From NCBI RefSeq assembly GCF_013409935.1, contig NZ_JACCCO010000001.1:3534001-3598000 (forward strand): DNA of 64,000 bases, written 5' to 3'. Under the pieces are notes generated by a model. That model saw only the letters and a program-made list of their open reading frames with translations, was not told the DNA's origin and ran no database searches. Position numbers and translations under genes: made by a program. Of this stretch, positions 25,677-32,621 are shown in pieces. How positions within the stretch are numbered: the stretch's first letter is position 1; each line of letters opens with the position of its first letter. Source of the stretch: Streptosporangium sandarakinum. GTDB taxonomy: Bacteria > Actinomycetota > Actinomycetes > Streptosporangiales > Streptosporangiaceae.

Positions 25677-25847
25677 GACGGACAAACTACCGCCACCGGG
25701 CCGATGGATCACGGAAACCCGGCGGACCGGTCTCCGTGCGGATCACGGGACGCCGAGGGCGGCGACACCGTCCCCGGTGAGGAGCCCGCGGCGGCACATC
25801 CGGGAGACGACCCCGGGATTGGGCGTGATCCGGCCTTCTCTCCTGAC

Positions 25848-25866
25848 TACGGTTAGGCTAACCTAA
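25848..25866. promoter_or_regulatory. Iron box 1 (IdeR/DmdR/DtxR-type operator)
   Basis: The 19-base site contains GGTTAGGCTAACCTAA and matches the DtxR-family consensus TTAGGTTAGSCTAACCTAA at 17 of 19 positions by hand alignment. It lies in the spacer between the divergent lytic transglycosylase and fhuF genes. Binding of an iron-loaded repressor is inferred from the match. Confidence 0.8.
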
Positions 25867-25878
25867 AGGAGATTTTGG

Positions 25879-25897
25879 TTAGGTTAGCCTAACCCAC
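25879..25897. promoter_or_regulatory. Iron box 2 (IdeR/DmdR/DtxR-type operator)
   Basis: A second 19-base site (TTAGGTTAGCCTAACCCAC) again matches 17 of 19 consensus positions. It begins 31 bases after the first, about three helical turns, so two repressor dimer pairs could bind on the same face of the DNA. It lies 145 bases upstream of the fhuF start. Confidence 0.8.
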
Positions 25898-26042
25898 ACA
25901 GAGGGAACATCGCATCCGCCCTCGTCACAACGGAGCCCGCCCTGCCTGTCGCCGAATCCGCCAAGATCCCGCCGACTGGGCCGGATATGACCATTTTTCA
26001 GCTCTTCAGCATGAATTTCGGATATCCCACGGGGGAGGAACG

Positions 26043-26849
26043 ATGCCGCTGACCGCTCCGCCGGAGCCCCGGACGTCGCACGAGGAAGGGGCGATGCCGG
26101 CCACGCTGCCGGAGCCCCGGACGCCGGTCGAGGGAGGCACGGTCCCGCTGCCCGTCCTGTCGGAGCACCTCCGCGGCCTGGCCGATGGGCAGGGAGGCGT
26201 CCTGGGGGTGCCGCCCGGTCTGATGGCCGACGACTCGCCGGGGTGGATCCCCGTCTCCGAGCTGGCACGGGAGCCGTACGGGCCGCTGCTCGCCCTGGTG
26301 GACGAGACGGCGGAGCGGTGGAGCGCGCCGCGGCACGTGGCCGCGGCCCTGCTGTGGAAGACGTACACCTACTGGAACACGCTGCCGATGGTGCTGGGCT
26401 GGGCGCTGGAACGGCGGGTGCCGCTGATGCGCCTCGCCGACACGCTGGTCAGGCCGTCGGACGCCGGGGTGACGATCGCGGCGACCGCGGTGACCGTCGC
26501 GGTGCTCCCCGGTGACCCGCTGGCCGGCGCCCCCGGGACGACCGTCGTCCCCGACCTGGCCTCTGCCATCCGGGACGCGCTCCTCGACGGCCAGCACCCC
26601 CTGATCCGCGCGCTCTGCGCGCAGACCAGGCTCGGCGAGCGCACCCTGTGGGGCTCGACGGCCGAGGCCGTCGCCCACCCGCTGCTGTCCCTCGTCCCCC
26701 GTGACGACGTGACCCGGCTGCTCACCGAGATAGGCCCGCCCGTGAACGGCCTGCTGGTCCCGGACGGCGACGGCTACCGCCGCCGCACCTGCTGCCTGTG
26801 GGTCACCCTCCCGGACGCCGACCCCTGCTCCACCTGCTGCGTCCGGTAG
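26043..26849 (+). CDS. FhuF-like siderophore-iron reductase, 2Fe-2S protein
   Basis: Probably releases iron from imported ferric siderophores by reduction. The 268-residue protein ends with the FhuF cysteine signature C250-C251-x10-C262-x2-C265 (CCLWVTLPDADPCSTC), which holds the unusual 2Fe-2S cluster, and has the FhuF-type helical body (HVAAALLWKTYTYWNTLPMVLGWAL). ATG 26043 is preceded by GGGGGAGG. The two iron boxes upstream strongly support iron repression. No siderophore transporter or biosynthesis gene lies beside it. A 21-codon reading frame (25987-26052) overlaps its start out of frame. Confidence 0.87.
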   Translation: MPLTAPPEPRTSHEEGAMPATLPEPRTPVEGGTVPLPVLSEHLRGLADGQGGVLGVPPGLMADDSPGWIPVSELAREPYGPLLALVDETAERWSAPRHVAAALLWKTYTYWNTLPMVLGWALERRVPLMRLADTLVRPSDAGVTIAATAVTVAVLPGDPLAGAPGTTVVPDLASAIRDALLDGQHPLIRALCAQTRLGERTLWGSTAEAVAHPLLSLVPRDDVTRLLTEIGPPVNGLLVPDGDGYRRRTCCLWVTLPDADPCSTCCVR

Positions 26850-27009
26850 CCCCGGGCACATGCGGAACACGCGGCCCAGCTCTCGGGAGCCCGTCCGGCC
26901 TGACGGATCCCTCTCAAGAGGGAGGTGGGGGTTCGCTCGTCCCGGCGATGTCCGTACGGCCGCGGGAAACCAGGATTGGGGAGGTCATCGCAGCTAAGGA
27001 GTCAACGAG

Positions 27010-27624
27010 ATGAACCCCCGCATCGCCTTCGTCGCCGCCCCCGTGCTCACCTTCACCTACGGCGTGATCCGCATCCTGGACGGCCTGGACGGCAGCCGCG
27101 GTCCCGGGCTCGCCTGGACGACCGGGCATCTGGCCTTCATCGGCGCCCTGGCGTTCTTCGCCGTGGCCTTTCATGAGATGCGGAGACTGGCCGGCGGCGG
27201 ACGATCGGCCACCGGGCTGGCCTCCGCCGGATATGTCGGCATCGCCACGCTGATCGCTCAGTTCACCATCGACATCGTCCTGGGGTTCCGGTCAGCCGAC
27301 CACGCCGCGATGGGCGTGCTGTTCGATCAGGTCCAGGCGGTTCCCGGGGTGCAGCAGGTGATCTACGACTTCGGGCCGCTGCTGTTCTTCGTCGCCCAGA
27401 TCGGCCTGGTCCTACAGCTTGCGATCCAGCGCCGCGTCAAGGCGTGGACGCCCGTCCTGGTGGTCGCCGACGTCCTGGTGCCGTTCGCGGAGAAGGACCT
27501 CATGCCGCTGGGTGCCGCTTTCCTGCTGATCTCCTTCCTGGCACTGGCCCGTGTGTCCCGCGCGTCGCGCCTGGCTGACGGCCGGCACCGCGTGGTCGAG
27601 CCCGCCGTGCCGGCTTCTGTGTGA
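27010..27624 (+). CDS. Integral membrane protein of unknown function
   Basis: A 204-residue protein with about six hydrophobic segments (roughly 4-22, 35-54, 72-92, 117-138, 145-160 and 166-182) and short charged loops. No catalytic motif is recognised; HEMRRLAGG follows the second segment. ATG 27010 has AAGGAG nine bases upstream. It lies 160 bases after fhuF, with a small 7-bp hairpin (around 26908-26923) between them, so it is probably a separate transcript. It runs convergently towards the P450 gene. Confidence 0.7.
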   Translation: MNPRIAFVAAPVLTFTYGVIRILDGLDGSRGPGLAWTTGHLAFIGALAFFAVAFHEMRRLAGGGRSATGLASAGYVGIATLIAQFTIDIVLGFRSADHAAMGVLFDQVQAVPGVQQVIYDFGPLLFFVAQIGLVLQLAIQRRVKAWTPVLVVADVLVPFAEKDLMPLGAAFLLISFLALARVSRASRLADGRHRVVEPAVPASV

Positions 27625-27755
27625 CGAGCGGAGAAAGCCGGGTCGTGTTTCTTTTGATCGGCTGCGTGCCATCCCGGCACGCCGGCCGGACCTGGCGCTC
27701 GCCGCGCCGTCCCTCGGATACCCGCCGCGTCCGGCAGCCCGGTCCGGCGGGCGGG

Positions 27756-30700
27756 TCAGGCGAAGACGTCCTGCTGGTAGCGGCCCTCGGCCTCCAGTTC
27801 TCGCAGCCACTCCTCGCCGTCGCCGCCGGTCCGCTCGTGGTGGATCTCCGCCAGGACCCGCCGTACGGCGGGCGCCATCCGCAGGCCGTCGCCGCAGACG
27901 TAGACGTGCGCGCCCCGCTCCAGCAGTTCCCACACCCGGTCGGCGCGGGCCGCGATCGCGTCCTGGACGAACCGGAAGGGGTGGCCGGGCACGGCGGAGA
28001 ACGCCAGGTGCAGCTCGGCGGTTCCGGCGTCCTCCCACGCCCGCAGGTCGGAGCGGTACAGCCAGTCGTGCTCGGGGTGGCGGCAGCCGTAGAACACCTC
28101 GGCCGGGCCGGTCGCGCCGGTCAGCGCCCGCTCCTCCAGGAACCCCCGCAGCGGCGCGAACCCGGTGCCCGGTCCCACCAGGATCACCGGCGTGGCCGGG
28201 TCCTCGGGCAGCCGGAACGGCGGGGCGGGGACCCGCACGTAGCCGTAGAACACCTCGCCGGGTTCCAGCCCCGCCAGGTAGGCCGAGCACATCCCCCGGT
28301 AGGAGCCGCCGCCCGACCAGGACGGGCCCTCGACCAGTCCGACGGTGATCCGCACCCGGCGCGGGCCGGCCAGCGGTGAGGACGAGATCGAGTAGTAGCG
28401 CGGCCGGATCGGGCCGGCCAGCTCCAGGAACACCGGCAGGGGCAGCGTGATCGCCGGGAAGCGCTCCAGCAGCGTGAGCACCGAGACCCGCTTGGCCAGG
28501 ACCTCGTCGGCGTAGCCGTCCGCGAGGGCGGCGAGCCGCTCCCCGGTCCAGGGGCAGTCGGTGTGCGCGGCCAGCGCCGAAAGGTCCGAGCGGGTGGCGA
28601 CCTCCTGCAGTTCGGCGAACTCCGACAGCAGCAGCCCGGCCGTCACCGGGGTGTCCACCGGCAGGTGGGTCGTGCCGCGCGAGCTGAGCCGTACCACCTG
28701 GTCGCGCGGGACGCGCAGGCAGCGCAGCGCCCACTCGACCAGTTCGGGGTCGTTCTTGCCGAAGACGGCCAGGTGGTCGCCCGCGGTGTAGGTCACGCCC
28801 TCGGGCAGCTCGGCCACGATGGAGCGCACCCCGGGCCGCGGCGCCTCCTGCGAGAAGTCCCACAGTCCGGCCGGGTCGCCGGTCAGCTCCTCGTTGGACA
28901 GCACGGTCAGCGGGACCGCGTCCGGGGACACGACGGCGGGCCGCACGTCGGCCTCGGTGAGGACCTCCATCCCGTAGCGGGGCGCGTTCTCCGCGGCGGC
29001 GGCGCCGTACTCGGCCGCCAGCGCCGCCCACAGCCCGGCGGTCCACGCCGAAACGTCGCCGTCGAAGTCGCCGTCGGCGTCGGCCTCGCCCCGCTCGACC
29101 AGGGGTACGGCCCCGGCCCCGACGAGCTTGTCGAAGGCGCGGCGCGGGAAGCGCTGGTAGGTCGGCCACTGGGTGTTGCCGCAGCCGAGCAGCGCGAGCC
29201 GTACGCCGTCCATGCGCGGCAGGTCGTCGAGCGCGTCGAAGCGCTGGGCGTTGTCGGGCGCCTTGCCGTTGTAGGTGGAGGTGACGACGACGAGCACGCC
29301 CTCGGCCGGTGGGACGAGGTCGTCGAGCGTGGTCAGCGTGGTCGCGAACCCGGATCGCGCGGCCCGGTCGGCCAGCCGCTCGGCGATGTCGGCCGAGCTG
29401 CCGAGGTTGGAACCGTAGGCGACGGTGAGGGCGGTGCCGGAGCCGACGGCGAGCGCCGTCTCGGCGACCTCGGCGGCGTCGTGCCCAGCCTCCGCCGCGG
29501 CCCCCGCCGTCCCCCTCTCGTACGGCCTGCGCTCCCGCACGCCGATCGTGAAGTCGTCGGGCTTGAGGGTGAGCGTCTGCTTGATGCGCATCCGGTAGAC
29601 GTCGGGGTCGGAGACCGCGAGCCTCTGCAGCACCATCGCCAGGGCGAGCCGGGCCTCGGTCAGCGCGAACTGGCGCCCGATGCAGGCCCGTTCGCCGTTG
29701 CCGAACGGCTTGTAGGCGGCCGGGTGGTGGGCGGATCTGTTCTCCGGCAGCCAGCGGTCGATGTCGAACTCCTCCGGCCGGTCCCACGCCTTGGGGTGCC
29801 GGTGCAGTGACGGCAGCAGGACGACGCAGGTCTGGCCCTCGCGTACCGGGTAGCCGCCGATCGCGGTGTCGTCGAACGCCTTGACGGTGAACGCCGGAAT
29901 CGGGGACCAGATCCGCAGCGTCTCCTCCAGGATCCGCGGGATCACGTCCAGCTTCATGATCGTCTCGTACGTCGGCGTCGTGTCGCCGGGCAGCAGCCGG
30001 TCCACCTCGGCGTAGGCGAGGGCGAGCACGTGCGGGTTGCGCAGCAGGTTGTACAGCGCGAACGACAGCAGGCCGCTCGTGGTCTCGTGCCCCGCGATCA
30101 GGAAGGTGAGGACCTGGTTGCGGATGTTCTCGTCCGACAGCCGCTCACCGGTGCGCGGGTCGGCGGCCTCCAGCATCAGGCCGAGCAGGTCGCCCGTGCC
30201 CCCGCCGTCCCCTTCTCGGCGCCGCCTGATCACGTCGTCCACCAGGTCCTGCATCACGCGGATGTCGGCCCGGTAGTCCTCCTCGCGCTTCTTCTTCAGC
30301 CTGGTGACGACGGGCAGCTGCCGGTTGCGGAGCATCGCCTCGGTCAGCGCGTTGCCCATGGACCGCAGGAAGGGGTGCAGCTCGTCGGAGGAGAAGGAGT
30401 CGAACCGGTAGCCGAAACCGGTCAGCGAGATCGTGTCGAGGGTGAGCCGGGTCATGTCCTCGGGCACGTTGACCCGGTCGGACCGCGCCCACTTGCCCAC
30501 CAGCGCCTCGGCGACCTCCAGCATCTGCGGGAAGTAGACCTTCATCGACCGCTGGCTGAACGCCGGCATCAGGATGCGGTGCGCCTGCCCCCAGACGGGC
30601 TCGTCGTGGCGGGCGGTGAACAGCCCGTCGCCGCTGAAGTCGCGCACGATCGACAGCGGCGGGTCGATGCCCTTGTAGAAGCGCGTCTCGTCGCAGACCT

Positions 30701-30887
30701 CGGCGACCAGGTCGGGGTCGTAGACGAACAGGACCTGGCGGCCCAGCAGGTCGAGCTGGAAGATCCCCTCCTCGTGCTCCGCGGCGACCTCGTCGAAGAA
30801 CGCGGCGGGTGAGTGCGCGGGGATCTGCAGGGTGTTCCCGAACACGGGCAGCCCCCGGGGGGTGGGAATCGACCGGATCACGGCCAT
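27756..30887 (-). CDS. Self-sufficient cytochrome P450 / NADPH reductase fusion (CYP102, P450 BM3 type)
   Basis: A 1043-residue single-chain fatty-acid-hydroxylase-type monooxygenase. The haem domain (1 to about 465) has the I-helix motif FLIAGHETTSG, the ExxR motif (ETLR) and the haem loop FGNGERACIGRQF with ligand C402. A short linker precedes the flavodoxin-like FMN domain (about 485-630; LTVAYGSNLGSSADIAERL). The C-terminal FAD/NADPH reductase domain (about 665-1043) has RPRYYSISSSP for FAD, VGPGTGFAPLRGFLEER for NADPH and VYVCGDG. ATG 30887 has AGGAGG seven bases upstream. It diverges from a TetR gene, and a double palindrome 41 bases upstream is probably its operator. The exact substrate is not known. 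Confidence 0.92.
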   Translation of the reverse strand: MAVIRSIPTPRGLPVFGNTLQIPAHSPAAFFDEVAAEHEEGIFQLDLLGRQVLFVYDPDLVAEVCDETRFYKGIDPPLSIVRDFSGDGLFTARHDEPVWGQAHRILMPAFSQRSMKVYFPQMLEVAEALVGKWARSDRVNVPEDMTRLTLDTISLTGFGYRFDSFSSDELHPFLRSMGNALTEAMLRNRQLPVVTRLKKKREEDYRADIRVMQDLVDDVIRRRREGDGGGTGDLLGLMLEAADPRTGERLSDENIRNQVLTFLIAGHETTSGLLSFALYNLLRNPHVLALAYAEVDRLLPGDTTPTYETIMKLDVIPRILEETLRIWSPIPAFTVKAFDDTAIGGYPVREGQTCVVLLPSLHRHPKAWDRPEEFDIDRWLPENRSAHHPAAYKPFGNGERACIGRQFALTEARLALAMVLQRLAVSDPDVYRMRIKQTLTLKPDDFTIGVRERRPYERGTAGAAAEAGHDAAEVAETALAVGSGTALTVAYGSNLGSSADIAERLADRAARSGFATTLTTLDDLVPPAEGVLVVVTSTYNGKAPDNAQRFDALDDLPRMDGVRLALLGCGNTQWPTYQRFPRRAFDKLVGAGAVPLVERGEADADGDFDGDVSAWTAGLWAALAAEYGAAAAENAPRYGMEVLTEADVRPAVVSPDAVPLTVLSNEELTGDPAGLWDFSQEAPRPGVRSIVAELPEGVTYTAGDHLAVFGKNDPELVEWALRCLRVPRDQVVRLSSRGTTHLPVDTPVTAGLLLSEFAELQEVATRSDLSALAAHTDCPWTGERLAALADGYADEVLAKRVSVLTLLERFPAITLPLPVFLELAGPIRPRYYSISSSPLAGPRRVRITVGLVEGPSWSGGGSYRGMCSAYLAGLEPGEVFYGYVRVPAPPFRLPEDPATPVILVGPGTGFAPLRGFLEERALTGATGPAEVFYGCRHPEHDWLYRSDLRAWEDAGTAELHLAFSAVPGHPFRFVQDAIAARADRVWELLERGAHVYVCGDGLRMAPAVRRVLAEIHHERTGGDGEEWLRELEAEGRYQQDVFA

Positions 30888-30927
30888 GAGAATTCCTCCT
30901 TCGGCGGCGGCTCCCGGCACCGCCAGC

Positions 30928-30961
30928 CATACACCGTATGGAAGCTATCATACGGTGTATG
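30928..30961. promoter_or_regulatory. Double palindromic operator between the P450 gene and tetR
   Basis: Two 13-base sites, CATACACCGTATG (30928-30940) and CATACGGTGTATG (30949-30961), are exact reverse complements of each other separated by eight bases, and each is itself a palindrome of the form CATAC-N3-GTATG. The second overlaps the likely tetR start codon. This is the expected layout for a TetR repressor acting on both divergent genes; which protein binds is inferred from position. Confidence 0.8.
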
Positions 30962-31534
30962 GCAGTAAGTGCGCGCAGGGGACGACCCCTGACCCCGGGG
31001 GAGATCCACACGACGGCCCTGCGGCTGATCGACGCGACGGGCGTGGAGAAGCTGTCCATGCGCAAGCTGGCGGCCGAGCTCGACGTCAACCCGATGTCCC
31101 TCTACCACCACGTCCAGGACAAGACCGACCTGCTGCACGGCGTATGCGCCCTCGCCGCCGCCGAGGTCCGGCTGCCCCCCGACGACGGCGCCCCCTGGCA
31201 GGACCAGCTCCGCGCCCTGGCGCACGCCTACCGCTCGATTGCGCGCTCCCACCCCTCGCTGTGGTTCCACATGACCACGCACCCCGACGTCGTGGACCAG
31301 TCGGGCGCGCTGTGGGTGGTCTACAACCGCATCCTGGCCGCCGCCGGGGTGCCCGCGGACCGGCTCGCCCACACCCGCAAGGCGCTCTTCGTGTTCGTCT
31401 CCGGCCTCCTCACCGCCGAGAGCGGCGGCATCCTCTCGAAGCTCGACGGCGTGGACGACGCCGACGCGACGTTCACGGTGGCCGTGGACCTCATCATCGC
31501 CGGACTGGAGAGCGACGGGTCCCGGGAGCGCTGA
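30959..31534 (+). CDS. TetR-family transcriptional regulator
   Basis: Probable repressor of the divergent P450 gene and of itself. The 191 residues have an N-terminal TetR helix-turn-helix (IHTTALRLIDATGVEKLSM; LAAELDVNPMSLYHHVQDKTDLL, about 14-60) and a C-terminal ligand-binding domain of the TetR_C type (LRALAHAYRSIARSHPSLW onward). Two ATGs are possible: 30938 inside the left operator arm, or 30959 overlapping the right arm. The later one (MAVSARRGRP) is preferred because it gives the usual short basic tail before the first helix; either would make a leaderless or very short-leader mRNA. Confidence 0.85.
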   Translation: MAVSARRGRPLTPGEIHTTALRLIDATGVEKLSMRKLAAELDVNPMSLYHHVQDKTDLLHGVCALAAAEVRLPPDDGAPWQDQLRALAHAYRSIARSHPSLWFHMTTHPDVVDQSGALWVVYNRILAAAGVPADRLAHTRKALFVFVSGLLTAESGGILSKLDGVDDADATFTVAVDLIIAGLESDGSRER

Positions 31535-31571
31535 CCCGCGGCCCGCCTCCGGCGGCCCCCCGCGGCACCCT

Positions 31572-31684
31572 CTCCGGAGCCCGCCGTTACCGGATCCGCG
31601 GACCCGACGGCGTCCGTCCCGCCACGGCGCCCCTCCGGAGTCCGCCGTTACCGGATCCGCGGACCCGACGGTGTCCACCCCGCC
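31572..31684. repeat. Tandem duplication of 52 bp with 61-bp period
   Basis: Two copies (31572-31623 and 31633-31684) of CTCCGGAGyCCGCCGTTACC... differ at only three positions and lie nine bases apart in the spacer between the ends of convergent tetR and the macro-domain gene. Each copy contains the palindrome CGGATCCG. The purpose is unknown; a duplicated terminator or protein site is possible. Confidence 0.75.
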
Positions 31685-31730
31685 GCGGAGGCCGTGACCG
31701 GGGCCCGGGTGGCCGGGCGCATCCGCTCCG

Positions 31731-32405
31731 TCAGCCGCGGAGGCCCCGCGGCTCGGGCGGCGTGATCCGCACCCGCTCCTCCTCCGGACGGCTGTCGAGG
31801 TCGTCGAGCTGCTCGACGATCGTCTTCCGCAGGTCGTCGTAGTCCTGGAAGCGGTACTCCTTGAACAGGGTGTAACCCGCCCACATGAGGTTGGCGCAGA
31901 CCCGCGCCGGCACCCGGCCCGTCGCCGCGCCCATGCCGACCAGCGCCACCGACCCGATGCTGCCCGGCTCCCGGTCGTTCTGCATGTGGACGGCCTGGAA
32001 CGCGGCGGCGCACGCCAACGCCACGTTCAGCGTCTCGCTCACGTCCTGCACCGACTCCTCCATCGTCGGCGTCGAGATCAGGAACCTCGGCTCGACCGCC
32101 CCGGACGGCACACACACCGCGCTTCCCACCGGCAGCGACCCCCCGAACCCGTCACGGATGGCCCGCTGGACGCGCAGCTGGATCCCCGCCCCGAGATGCC
32201 GCTTGATGGCCGCGTCGACCCCGCCGTCCATCCGCCCGCGGGAGTTGGTCGGGCTGACCCAGGCATCGACCTTCCGGCTGAGGATCGACCCCTTGTGGAT
32301 CTCGACCTCGGGCTCGTCGACGAACGCCGCCCGCCACGACTCCACCACCTTCGCGCTGATGTCCGCCAGCACTACCCTGAGCGGCTGCACACGCTCGACG
32401 GTCAT
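31731..32405 (-). CDS. Macro-domain (ADP-ribose-binding) protein
   Basis: A 224-residue protein whose core is a macro domain, the fold that binds ADP-ribose and often removes it from proteins or DNA. The first part of the domain is visible as VEIHKGSIL (34-42) and VDAWVSPTNSRGRMDGGVDAAI (46-67), where N54, D60 and the double glycine form the ligand pocket. GGSLPVGSAVCVPSG and VSETLNVALACAAAF follow, with ALVGMGAATGRVPA (154-167) as the phosphate loop. It is divergent from the UDG-fold/ADP-ribosyltransferase gene across 216 bases, so the pair may be a matched write/erase module. ATG 32405 is the first start. The C-terminal 30 residues are charged and probably disordered. Confidence 0.87.
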   Translation of the reverse strand: MTVERVQPLRVVLADISAKVVESWRAAFVDEPEVEIHKGSILSRKVDAWVSPTNSRGRMDGGVDAAIKRHLGAGIQLRVQRAIRDGFGGSLPVGSAVCVPSGAVEPRFLISTPTMEESVQDVSETLNVALACAAAFQAVHMQNDREPGSIGSVALVGMGAATGRVPARVCANLMWAGYTLFKEYRFQDYDDLRKTIVEQLDDLDSRPEEERVRITPPEPRGLRG

Positions 32406-32621
32406 GACTCACTCCGGTCGTGAGAGGGGTGTTTCCGACACCCAGCAAAGTACCGAGCCGGACCGACAATCCAGAACCTGCTCGACGGTCCCGGAGAACA
32501 GGCCCGCCCCCCCGTGGAGCGGCTTTCCCGATATCGCGCCCACGCCCCTCACACGGCACAATTCCCCCACTTTGATCAACCGCACCGTCACCGGTGCGGC
32601 GCGCCGATCCGGGAGCCCACG

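Noticed and set aside
32514..32621. An earlier start for the UDG/ART gene (36 more codons).
   Set aside because: The extra residues look like non-coding spacer, and GGGAG is placed correctly only for ATG 32622.
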